Assembly (NCBI GenBank): GCA_000503195.1 | Contig: AYSC01000035.1 | Span: forward strand, 1 to 46,472 | Origin: Blastomonas sp. CACIA14H2 | GTDB lineage: Bacteria; Pseudomonadota; Alphaproteobacteria; Sphingomonadales; Sphingomonadaceae | Reading direction: 5' to 3' | DNA length: 46,472 bases | Shown here: in pieces, positions 15,166 through 22,724 of the stretch | Layout: every line of letters starts with the position of its first letter | How positions within the stretch are numbered: the first letter of the stretch is position 1 | Made by a program: the position numbers and the translations under genes | Notes under the pieces: model-generated | What the model was told of the DNA's origin: nothing | What the model saw: the letters and a program-made list of their open reading frames with translations, nothing else | Database searches by the model: none

Positions 15166-16932
15166 TCAGCCCGCCTTGGTGACCAGTCCGGTCGCTTCGG
15201 CCTCGACCTGCATGCGGCGCGCGAAGAACGGCGAGATCGTGAACCGCGCCAGCACGTCGGAGGCGGCAGCGCCTGCAGGCGCCCCCACGAGCTTCTCGAG
15301 CGCGCGCCAGTCGGCCTGCCCTTCTGCGACACGACCATTGGCGGCCAGCGCCAGCGCACGCGCGAGCAGGAAATTGGGCTGCGCCTCGAGCTCGGGCCGT
15401 TCGGCGCTGAGCGCGAGTTGCAGCGCCTCGGCGCGCTTGCCGTTGATCACCCGCGTGATCACCAGCGATCCGATCTGATAGCCGCCCGGCTGCTCGTTCA
15501 TCGCGCTCGCGCGTTCGAGCACCGGCTCGGCTCCGGCATAGTCGCCGCACGACATCAGGAAGCTGCCTGCCAGACCCAAGGTGTCGGGCTCGAGCGGATT
15601 GGTCTCGATCGCGCGCCGCGAAAAGGCGATCGCGCGCGGACAATTGCCCCGCGCCCAGGCCGACCGCGCCACCGCAATCTGCGCCAGCGCCGACGTACCG
15701 TTGTTGCGCAATGCTGCTTCAGCCAGGTCGCGACCCCGCGGGGTCGGGGTCAGCGGCACGAGGCTCTTGCCGTGCGGCCGCGACAGCTCGAGGAACGATT
15801 GCGCCTGCAGCACCAGCGATTCGTTGGGATAGAGCTTCGCCGACGCTTCGAGGCATTTGCTCACCGCCGGTCGCTCGGCGGGATTTCGGCTCTGGCGGAA
15901 GCTGTCATAGGCGATCAGGCAGGGATAACCGGGGGACATGTCGCCGCCGAGCAGCTTGCGCTGGTGCTGGATGACGACCCCGCCCGACCGGGCTACTTCG
16001 GAAATGCCCGCTCCGATGGCCTGCTCGACATCGGGCGCGGCGATGTGGGTACCATCATGGTTCACCTCGTACGACCACAGGGTCGTGCCGCTGGCCTTGT
16101 GGCGCAGCGTGAGAAAGATCGGGGCGTTCGTGCTTTCAGGACCGGTGCCGCTGCCGCGCACGATCAGCAGATAGGCGCGCGCGAGATCGGTCTCGCTGAC
16201 ATCCTGGTGCGTCGCGCTGGTCACCGCGAGCATCTCGAAGCGCTGCAGGTGCATTTCGGCGATCTGCGCGGCGGTGTTGAGCTCGTCATTGCCCTGGGCC
16301 GGCTCGGTCAGAATCGTGACATGCGCGATCTGGCCGCGCATGTCGCGCCGCGCAGCCTCTTCGCTGGCGGTTTCGGGCCGCGCGAACAGCCAGATCAGAT
16401 AGAGACCGCCAAGCAGCAGCAGCACCAGCGCGGCTCGCAGTATCCAGCCCCGATCCGGACCTTCGGGCGCCAGCGAATGCGGCGCGGCAGAATCCGATGC
16501 CGCGATATCGGCGGCTGTCGCGGGCGCGGATGCTCCGGCCTCGGGCGTCACCGGCGGCGCAGCGCCGGCTCCCGCCAGCGGCGCGGCCATCGGAGCCAGC
16601 TCGACATTGTAGCGCCCGACCGGAATCACGATGCGATGCCGCCCCGCAGCCTCCTGCGCGGACAGGCCGGCATAATGCAGTTCGAGCATCTTGCGCAGCC
16701 GCCCGACCTGCACACGCGGATAGCTGTCGCTCTGCGGATCGAAACTGTCGTCGCGGCCGAGCCCGTCGACCGCGATCTGATAGGCCTTCAGCCTTTCGCC
16801 ATTGCCCGCCAGCGTCTGCTCGACGAGATACTCGAGCAGCCGGCGCAACACGGGCGAGCGGACGAACTCCGGCGAGCGCATCACCAGGGCGAGTTCGTTC
16901 TGCAATGCGCTGCGTTCGGGTTGCGCACTCAC
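15166..16932 (-). CDS. Membrane-anchored TPR protein with a putative DNA-binding-like N-terminal domain
   Basis: This 588-residue protein has three parts. The N-terminal domain (about residues 1-112) carries SPVLRRLLEYLVEQTLAG, LKAYQIAVDGLGRD and FDPQSDSYPRVQVGRLRKML. That pattern recurs at the N terminus of rhizobial cyclase-like and CadC-like regulators and resembles a winged-helix region. An Ala/Pro-rich linker leads to one transmembrane helix (about residues 163-184). A large C-terminal part contains TPR-like repeats (about residues 395-545). The topology suggests a cytoplasmic sensor or regulatory head and a periplasmic TPR tail, as in CadC/ToxR. The start is GTG at 16932 behind AGGGATG. 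It is directly upstream of, and co-oriented with, the tiny-peptide array. Function is unproven. Confidence 0.72.
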   Translation of the reverse strand: MSAQPERSALQNELALVMRSPEFVRSPVLRRLLEYLVEQTLAGNGERLKAYQIAVDGLGRDDSFDPQSDSYPRVQVGRLRKMLELHYAGLSAQEAAGRHRIVIPVGRYNVELAPMAAPLAGAGAAPPVTPEAGASAPATAADIAASDSAAPHSLAPEGPDRGWILRAALVLLLLGGLYLIWLFARPETASEEAARRDMRGQIAHVTILTEPAQGNDELNTAAQIAEMHLQRFEMLAVTSATHQDVSETDLARAYLLIVRGSGTGPESTNAPIFLTLRHKASGTTLWSYEVNHDGTHIAAPDVEQAIGAGISEVARSGGVVIQHQRKLLGGDMSPGYPCLIAYDSFRQSRNPAERPAVSKCLEASAKLYPNESLVLQAQSFLELSRPHGKSLVPLTPTPRGRDLAEAALRNNGTSALAQIAVARSAWARGNCPRAIAFSRRAIETNPLEPDTLGLAGSFLMSCGDYAGAEPVLERASAMNEQPGGYQIGSLVITRVINGKRAEALQLALSAERPELEAQPNFLLARALALAANGRVAEGQADWRALEKLVGAPAGAAASDVLARFTISPFFARRMQVEAEATGLVTKAG

Positions 16933-17186
16933 CTGCGTATCATCCCTTCGGGGCTGGTCTGTATTCGATAGCTACGGATGAAGCGCCCGGAACCCTTATC
17001 TTGTCCGTCCCTGCTCGCATGAGGATATAGTCCGAAATGTAACATTGCAATCGGACGTGACATGAAAATAGCTGGAAGTACTGAAAAACTTGCATTTTAC
17101 GGGTAACACGGGGCCGCATCGCCGCGGATGCTTTTTCTCGGCAAGGGCTTGGAACCGCACCCCATCGCCCCTATCGATGGCAGAGC
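16933..17186. other. Divergent intergenic region
   Basis: This 254-base gap separates the minus-strand TPR gene from the plus-strand ABC exporter. It is less GC-rich than its surroundings. On the minus strand, TTGCAA followed after 17 bases by TATCCT (around 17030-17055) could be a promoter for the TPR gene. No ORF with coding character or structured RNA was recognised. Confidence 0.35.
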
Positions 17187-19007
17187 ATGCCGCCGCAAAC
17201 CCCATCCCCCGCGCCCCGAACGCCCCCACCCGCCATGCGCGAGACGCTGGGACGCTTCCTGCCCTATCTGTGGCCCGACGATCGGCCCGAGCTGAAGCTG
17301 CGCATCTGCGGCGCGATGCTGATGGTGCTGCTCGGCAAGGCGGCGGTGCTGTCGATGCCCTTTGCGTACAAGGCGGCGGTCGACCGGATGACGATCGACG
17401 GCACGAGCATGGCGATGGCGGCGATCGTCGCGGTGATCGCCTATGGCGCGGCGCGGCTGGGATCGGTGCTGTTCGATAACCTGCGCAACGTGGTGTTCGA
17501 ACGCGTCGGCCAGGAGGCGACGCGGACGCTGGCCGAGAATGTCTTCGTCCAGCTGCACCGGCTGTCGCTCCGCTTCCACCTCGCGCGCCGCACCGGCGAG
17601 GTCACCAAGGTGATCGAGCGCGGCACCAAGAGCATCGACGTGATGCTCTATTTCCTGCTGTTCAACATTGCACCGACGGTTCTCGAACTGGTCGCGGTGC
17701 TGGTGATCTTCTGGATCAATTTCGGCGTCGGACTGGTGCTGGCGACGGTGGCGATGGTCGCGATCTATATCGTCTTCACCCGCAAGATCACCGACTGGCG
17801 CAACCATCTGCGCGAGGCGATGAACACGCTGGACGGCAAGCAGCTCGCGCGCGCGGTCGATTCGCTGCTCAATTACGAGACGGTCAAATATTTCACCGCC
17901 GAGGCGCGCGAGGCGAAGCGCTATGGCGATGCCGCGCGCACCTATGCCAATGCGGCGGTGAAGTCCGAAAACTCGCTGGCGCTGCTCAATATCGGCCAGT
18001 CGCTGATCACCAACCTGATGATGGCAGGCGCTATGGTCTATACCATCTGGGGGTGGAGCCGGGGCCAGTTCACCGTCGGCGATCTGGTGCTGGTCAACAC
18101 CCTGCTGATGCAGCTGTTCCGCCCGCTCGATCTGCTCGGCATGGTCTATCGCACGATCCGCCAGGGTCTGGTCGACATGGCCGCGATGTTCGACCTGATC
18201 GACACGCCCGCCGAGATCGTCGATGTGCCGGGTGCCCCTGCGCTCGACATCCGCCAGCCCTCGGTCGAGTTCCGCGAAGTCGATTTCGGATACGACCCCG
18301 ACCGGCAGATTTTGCACAAATTGAGCTTCCGGGTCGAACCGGGGCAGACACTGGCTTTGGTCGGCCCCTCGGGCGCGGGCAAGTCGACGATCGCGCGGCT
18401 GCTGTTCCGCTTCTACGATCCTCAAGCCGGGCAGATCCTGATCGGCGGGCAGGACATATCGAAGGTAACGCAAGCCTCGCTGCGCGCGGTGCTGGGCATC
18501 GTGCCGCAGGATACGGTGCTGTTCAACGACACCATCGGCTATAATATCGGCTATGGCCGCGAGGGCGCCACGCAGGAGCAGATCGAGCGCGCGGCGCATG
18601 GCGCGGCGATCGGCCATTTCATCGAATCGCTCCCCAAAGGCTATGACACCGAGGTCGGCGAGCGCGGGCTGAAGCTTTCGGGCGGCGAGAAGCAGCGCGT
18701 CGCGATCGCGCGCACCCTGCTCAAGAATCCGCCACTGACGATCTTCGACGAGGCGACCAGCGCGCTCGACAGCGCCACCGAGGCCGAGATCCTCGACACT
18801 CTGCGCTCGCTCGCCGAAGGACGCACCACGCTGATCATCGCGCATCGCCTGTCGACGGTCACGCATGCCGACAGCATCCTCGTGCTCGACAAGGGCCGGG
18901 TGGCCGAGCAGGGATCGCATCGCGAGCTGCTGCAGAAAGGCGGGCTCTATGCCGCGATGTGGGAGCGCCAGGCACAGGAACGCGCGAAGGAAGAGGTGGC
19001 GGCATGA
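17187..19007 (+). CDS. Atm1/HMT1-type ABC exporter (fused permease and ATPase)
   Basis: This 606-residue half-transporter has an N-terminal six-helix exporter domain (about residues 35-315) and a C-terminal ATPase. The Walker A is GPSGAGKST (about 393-401), followed by Q-loop GIVPQDTVLFND, signature LSGGEKQRVAIART, Walker B TIFDEATSALD and H-loop IAHRLST. The intracellular loop NLRNVVFERVGQEATR and EVTKVIERGTKSID are typical of the Atm1 group, which exports glutathione-linked metal or sulfur species and confers heavy-metal tolerance. It forms an operon by 4-base overlap with the next gene. Confidence 0.93.
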   Translation: MPPQTPSPAPRTPPPAMRETLGRFLPYLWPDDRPELKLRICGAMLMVLLGKAAVLSMPFAYKAAVDRMTIDGTSMAMAAIVAVIAYGAARLGSVLFDNLRNVVFERVGQEATRTLAENVFVQLHRLSLRFHLARRTGEVTKVIERGTKSIDVMLYFLLFNIAPTVLELVAVLVIFWINFGVGLVLATVAMVAIYIVFTRKITDWRNHLREAMNTLDGKQLARAVDSLLNYETVKYFTAEAREAKRYGDAARTYANAAVKSENSLALLNIGQSLITNLMMAGAMVYTIWGWSRGQFTVGDLVLVNTLLMQLFRPLDLLGMVYRTIRQGLVDMAAMFDLIDTPAEIVDVPGAPALDIRQPSVEFREVDFGYDPDRQILHKLSFRVEPGQTLALVGPSGAGKSTIARLLFRFYDPQAGQILIGGQDISKVTQASLRAVLGIVPQDTVLFNDTIGYNIGYGREGATQEQIERAAHGAAIGHFIESLPKGYDTEVGERGLKLSGGEKQRVAIARTLLKNPPLTIFDEATSALDSATEAEILDTLRSLAEGRTTLIIAHRLSTVTHADSILVLDKGRVAEQGSHRELLQKGGLYAAMWERQAQERAKEEVAA

Positions 19008-19372
19008 CGATGATGGCGGCTGTTCTGGCAGCGCTGGCGCTGCAGGGCGTGGCGCTCGATCCTCCGGTAGAGGCAGAGGCGGCCGAGGTCGAGCAGCCGA
19101 CGCGAACGGGGCCGTGGACCGACATGTACGGTGAACCGCAGCACCCGGGCGCGACCTATCGCGTGCGGCTGTTCGTGCATGCCGCGCAGGCCTGTCTTCA
19201 TTTTGCCGGCGAAGAGCCTTATGATGCCGAGCGCGCCGAATTTCTCAACGCGATGATGGATGAAAGCTGCGCCGGCCTGAAAGAACGCTATACGGCGATC
19301 CTGGCCGATCCGATGACCGATGCGCCATCGCGCGCCCTGGTCGAGAAAGCATGGGAGCCATTTCGTGAGTGA
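19004..19372 (+). CDS. Hypothetical exported protein
   Basis: This 122-residue protein begins MTMMAAVLAALALQGVALD, a short hydrophobic stretch that could be a signal peptide. The rest is a conserved-looking soluble domain with two Cys residues (near residues 65 and 87) and many acidic residues (HAAQACLHFAGEEPYDAERA, MMDESCAGLKERY). No family was recognised. The start overlaps the ABC exporter stop as ATGA and its own stop overlaps the GTG of the next gene, so it is translated within the same operon. A role beside the exporter or the phosphatase-like protein is inferred from position only. Confidence 0.7.
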   Translation: MTMMAAVLAALALQGVALDPPVEAEAAEVEQPTRTGPWTDMYGEPQHPGATYRVRLFVHAAQACLHFAGEEPYDAERAEFLNAMMDESCAGLKERYTAILADPMTDAPSRALVEKAWEPFRE

Positions 19373-19967
19373 CAAGCTTTCCAGGATTCCCGCCGTCGCG
19401 CTGGCCGCCGCGCTGCTGACGCTGCCCGCGTGCAAGGACCGCAACCAGTCCGACCGTTCCCCGGTGCAGATGCCGCCGATCCTGGCGTCCGCCACCGCCG
19501 CCCCCATTGCCATGAAAGAGACAAGCATGTTCACGCCGCTTACCGATGATGTTCAGGTTTCGCCGCAGATCAGCCTCGACCAGGTCGCGGCGGCCAAGGC
19601 CGAAGGCGTGACGATGATCATCAACAACCGCCCCGATGGCGAGGACCCGAGCGCGCCGCAAGGCGCCGAGATCGCGGCGGCGGCAAAGGCGGCCGGGATC
19701 GACTATGTCTCCATCCCCGTCACCCATGCCGGTTTCTCCGCTCCGCAGGTCGATGCGATGATCGCAGCTTTGGACAAGGCCGAGGCCAGCGGCGGCAAGG
19801 TGCTCGCCTATTGCCGCTCGGGCACGCGCTCGACGCTGCTGTGGTCGCTGGCCCAGGCCAAACAAGGGCAGAAACCCTCGGAACTCGCCCGCATCGCGGC
19901 GCAGGCGGGCTATGACCTGACCCCGGTCCGCCCGATGCTCGACGCGCTGTCGGGCCAGGCGGACTGA
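19365..19967 (+). CDS. TIGR01244/DUF442-type phosphatase-like protein with N-terminal extension
   Basis: The C-terminal part (from about residue 55, FTPLTDDVQVSPQISLDQV) is a TIGR01244 domain related to dual-specificity phosphatases. The P-loop is YCRSGTRST (Cys-x5-Arg), and MIINNRPDGEDPS is the family hallmark. Related domains are fused to sulfur dioxygenases and linked to H2S oxidation. Beginning at the GTG at 19365 adds a hydrophobic leader ending in LLTLPAC, which could be a lipoprotein signal though Pro at -2 is unusual. A start at the ATG 19527 would give the common cytosolic form. The overlap with the upstream gene supports the long form. Confidence 0.75.
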   Translation: MSDKLSRIPAVALAAALLTLPACKDRNQSDRSPVQMPPILASATAAPIAMKETSMFTPLTDDVQVSPQISLDQVAAAKAEGVTMIINNRPDGEDPSAPQGAEIAAAAKAAGIDYVSIPVTHAGFSAPQVDAMIAALDKAEASGGKVLAYCRSGTRSTLLWSLAQAKQGQKPSELARIAAQAGYDLTPVRPMLDALSGQAD

Positions 19968-19970
19968 CCA

Positions 19971-20132
19971 GATCCTCCCCGAGCTCATCTCGGAGAGGGG
20001 GACCGCCGACCGCAGGTCTGTGGTGGAGGGGAAGCGGTGTTGCGCAGTTCTTCCATGCACGCTCCATCGCGCTGCCCCTCCACCACCCGCTGCGCGGGCG
20101 GTCCCCCTCCCCCAGCAAGCTGTGGGAGGATT
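19971..20132. repeat. Large imperfect inverted repeat
   Basis: Bases 19971-20035 and 20071-20132 are imperfect inverted copies of one element. Both arms, read in the same sense, carry an ATCCTCCC end, a GAGGGGGACCGCC core and a GGTGGAGGGG(A/C)AGC end. About 35 bases separate them. The rest of the 19968-20234 gap shows no gene. It looks like a dispersed intergenic palindromic repeat; a transcript would fold into a long hairpin. Confidence 0.65.
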
Positions 20133-20234
20133 TTCTAGTCCCACTCATGGTTAACCCGATAATAACCATCTTATGACCATTCTTCCTCGTTCCACTGCGG
20201 CAGCTCTGCGGTGGCGATGCAAGGAGAATGGGGC

Positions 20235-20795
20235 ATGGCCAGCCATCCCGGCGCGGCATCCGGCAATTCCGCAGCGGCACTCACGCTTGCCGAGCTGCGC
20301 GAGTTCGCGAGCTTCTCGCCCGGCGCGCAGCGCTATATCAAGCGCGCGCTCGATATCGGCCTCGCCCGCGAGGACGCGTTCAAGCGCTGGGCACGCAATG
20401 CCGAGGAAACCGCCTCGATCCGCATGCATTATCTCGTCTATCAGGACCTCAAGCTGCTGCGCGGCAATGTGCCCGATGCGCCACACGAGGACGGTTTCGA
20501 GCATTTCATGGCGCTGCTGGTGCGGCTGGCGGCGTTCGATCTGGCGCAGGGCCGGATCGAGAGCTTCTCCGCCTTCCGCTTCCTCTACGAGCGGCTGCTC
20601 GGCGCCGATGTGCGGCCCTGGCTGCCCTCGGCCTATTGCGCCGCCGCCGCGCTGCCGCAGATTCAGCCCGAGCGGCGCAAGATGCTGCTCCAGTCGATCA
20701 GCGAGGCGGCAGCCACGGCCCCCGGCTGGTCGCTGCGCGCACCGGTCTTCTTCCCCGAATGGGTCGAATGGGTGAGCGGCGACGCCGCACATTGA
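20235..20795 (+). CDS. Conserved hypothetical protein
   Basis: This 186-residue, mainly helical soluble protein has no recognised family. Notable stretches are LTLAELREFASFSPGAQRY, RALDIGLAREDAFKRWARNAEE and a tail rich in aromatic residues (APVFFPEWVEWV). No signal peptide or membrane segment is visible. The ATG at 20235 is chosen because AAGGAG lies 8 bases upstream; an in-frame ATG at 20217 lacks a ribosome site. It is flanked by palindromic repeats on both sides and appears monocistronic. Confidence 0.65.
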   Translation: MASHPGAASGNSAAALTLAELREFASFSPGAQRYIKRALDIGLAREDAFKRWARNAEETASIRMHYLVYQDLKLLRGNVPDAPHEDGFEHFMALLVRLAAFDLAQGRIESFSAFRFLYERLLGADVRPWLPSAYCAAAALPQIQPERRKMLLQSISEAAATAPGWSLRAPVFFPEWVEWVSGDAAH

Positions 20796-20821
20796 GGGCT
20801 CTGTTCTGAGACCACATCACC

Positions 20822-20901
20822 GTCACCCCCGCGAAAGCGGGGGTCCCGCTTGTGCGCCACGGGATGAAAGATGGCGGGATTCCCGCGTTCGCGGGAATGA
20901 C
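20822..20901. repeat. Palindromic BIME-like repeat pair
   Basis: The first hairpin pairs CCCCCGC (20826-20832) with GCGGGGG (20837-20843) around a GAAA loop and is preceded by GTCA. The second, in opposite orientation, pairs TTCCCGC (20880-20886) with GCGGGAA (20891-20897) and is followed by TGAC. The same two-unit design occurs at 38.05 kb, and a third copy starts at the end of the window. Confidence 0.75.
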
Positions 20902-20908
20902 GGGCTTC

Positions 20909-22063
20909 CTAGCTCGTCCCCACCAGAGCCGCCAGTGCCACACGGCGGTAGATGCGCGCCAGCACCTCCAAATCCGCCACCGCCACCGCCTCGTCGAGCT
21001 TGTGCATCGTCGCGTTGCACAGGCCGAATTCCACCACCGGGCAGATGCGCGAGAGGAAGCGCGCATCGGAGGTGCCCCCGGTGGTCGACAGCTCCGTCTC
21101 CACTTCCGTCTCCGCGCGGATCGCCTCGGCGATGATGCCCGAAAGCTCGCCCGGCGGAGTGAGGAACGCCTCGCCCGAAATCTTCGCCTCGACCGTCCCG
21201 CCCAGCGGCTCGGCGATCGCGCGAATGCGCTGGATCAGCGATTCGCCGCTGTGCAGATCGTTGAATCGGATCGAGATCCGCGCCTCGGCCGCGGCAGGGA
21301 TGACATTGTGCGCGGGGTTGCCGACATGCAGGTCGGTCACCTCGATATTGCTCGGCTGGAACCAGTCGGTGCCCTCGTCCAGCACCACCGCCTCGATGGC
21401 GGACAGGATCGCGACCAGCTTCGGGATCGGATTGTCGGCCAGATGCGGATAAGCGACATGGCCCTGCTGGCCCGCCACGCGGATCCACATGTTGACCGAT
21501 CCGCGCCGCCCGATCTTCACCATGTCGCCCAGCCGGTGGACCGAGGTCGGTTCGCCCACCAGGCACAGATCGGGAATGGTGCCCCCCGCCTGCATCAGGT
21601 CGATCAGCGCGCGCGTGCCGTAGATCGCCGGGCCTTCCTCGTCGCCGGTGATGATCAGGCTCAGCGTCCCCGCCTCGCGCGGGATGTCGGCGGCGGCAGC
21701 GACGAAGCTCGCGATCGATCCCTTCATGTCGACCGCGCCGCGCCCATGCAGCAGATCCCCGCGCACCTCCGGCACGAACGGATCGCTCGCCCAGCCCCTG
21801 CCCGGCGGTACCACGTCGAGATGCCCGGCAAAGGCGAAATGCCGCCCCGGATCGCCCAGCGGACGGCGGATCGCGAACAGATTCTCGACCGGGCCATCGG
21901 GAGCCTCACCGCAGACGAAGCGGGTGACCGCGAAACCCAAAGGCTCCAGCATCGCCTCGAGGCACGCGAACACCGCGCCGGTCGCGGGCGTGACGCTTTC
22001 ACAGGCGATAAGCCGGCTGGCAAGGTCGAGCGGGGATGCGGCAAGCGTGGCGGTGTCGGTCAT
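20909..22063 (-). CDS. dapE: Succinyl-diaminopimelate desuccinylase
   Basis: DapE removes succinate from N-succinyl-LL-diaminopimelate in the lysine and peptidoglycan precursor pathway. This 384-residue M20-family enzyme has the zinc and catalytic motifs FAGHLDVVPPG, GRGAVDMKGS and ITGDEEGPAIYGT, with NVIPAAAEARISIRFND in the dimerisation lid and GGTSDARF with the last metal ligand near the C terminus. The ATG at 22063 begins the conserved region behind GAGAAAG. The upstream open frame is arginine-rich shadow. dapD, two steps earlier in the pathway, lies at 32.3 kb and is not linked. Confidence 0.96.
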   Translation of the reverse strand: MTDTATLAASPLDLASRLIACESVTPATGAVFACLEAMLEPLGFAVTRFVCGEAPDGPVENLFAIRRPLGDPGRHFAFAGHLDVVPPGRGWASDPFVPEVRGDLLHGRGAVDMKGSIASFVAAAADIPREAGTLSLIITGDEEGPAIYGTRALIDLMQAGGTIPDLCLVGEPTSVHRLGDMVKIGRRGSVNMWIRVAGQQGHVAYPHLADNPIPKLVAILSAIEAVVLDEGTDWFQPSNIEVTDLHVGNPAHNVIPAAAEARISIRFNDLHSGESLIQRIRAIAEPLGGTVEAKISGEAFLTPPGELSGIIAEAIRAETEVETELSTTGGTSDARFLSRICPVVEFGLCNATMHKLDEAVAVADLEVLARIYRRVALAALVGTS

Positions 22064-22104
22064 CAGGGCTTTCTCGTTACGCCAAGGCGCATTAGCATCG
22101 CGCC

Positions 22105-22551
22105 ATGCCCAAAGTCGACCTGCAAGCGGTTCCGCAAAGCAACGCCACCGGATATCCCGACCATCTCGCGGATGTCGTGCAGGGCCGCTGGTATCGGCGG
22201 CTTTCGCCAGCGCTCGGGCTTGCCGATTTCGGCGCGAGTCACGTCGTGCTGAAACCGGGCGCATGGTCGGCCCAGAGGCACTGGCACGAGCAGGAGGACG
22301 AACTGCTCGTGGTCCTGTCCGGGACCGCAATGCTGGTCGATGATTCGGGCCGCACGCCGCTGCATCCCGGCGACATCGCGGCCTTCCCCAAGGGCGAGCC
22401 CAATGCACATTGCCTGGTCAATGAAGGCGATACCGACTGCGTGTTCCTCGTCATCGGCCAGAGCGTCAACGGCCCGTGCCATTATCCCGATGTCGACATG
22501 CACGAGAACGGCGCGGGCGACAAACGCCGCAAGGACGGCACGCGCTTCTGA
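22105..22551 (+). CDS. Single-domain cupin protein
   Basis: This 148-residue cytoplasmic protein has the two cupin metal motifs: HWHEQEDELLVVLSG (about residues 53-67, with the HxH...E ligands) and GDIAAFPKGEPNAHCLVNEG (about 91-110). Such proteins may be dioxygenases, isomerases or binding proteins. The substrate cannot be read from sequence. It is divergent from dapE and followed by the iron-regulated receptor, with which it probably does not share a promoter. Confidence 0.82.
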   Translation: MPKVDLQAVPQSNATGYPDHLADVVQGRWYRRLSPALGLADFGASHVVLKPGAWSAQRHWHEQEDELLVVLSGTAMLVDDSGRTPLHPGDIAAFPKGEPNAHCLVNEGDTDCVFLVIGQSVNGPCHYPDVDMHENGAGDKRRKDGTRF

Positions 22552-22657
22552 CGCGGGACGGCTGCCGCCCTTCCTCCCCTGACGCCAGACCCCGCGATAA
22601 AGCTGTCGCGCCGCTGTCGGCCTGCATTCGGGTTGCAGCGGGCCTTTTGATGCCCGG

Positions 22658-22710
22658 TTGACCCGCCCCCGAAAACCTCTCATAAGCTAATGCGAATCGC
22701 TTGCATTAGC
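22658..22710 (+). promoter_or_regulatory. Promoter with overlapping Fur-like box for the TonB receptor
   Basis: TTGACC (22658-22663) and CATAAG (22681-22686) with a 17-base spacer form a fair sigma-70 promoter. Adjacent to the -10 is the perfect inverted repeat GCTAATGC-N9-GCATTAGC (22686-22710). Its core TGCGAAT-C-GCTTGCA is a 7-1-7 iron-box design. A bound repressor would cover the start site. GGGGGA lies before the ATG at 22725. Confidence 0.65.
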
Positions 22711-22724
22711 ATTGGGGGATATTC

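Noticed and set aside
15148-16971. Plus-strand frame of about 600 codons antisense to the TPR protein
   Set aside because: It is low-complexity and His/Arg/Gln-rich without recognisable domains. The minus-strand protein has a membrane helix and TPR pattern.
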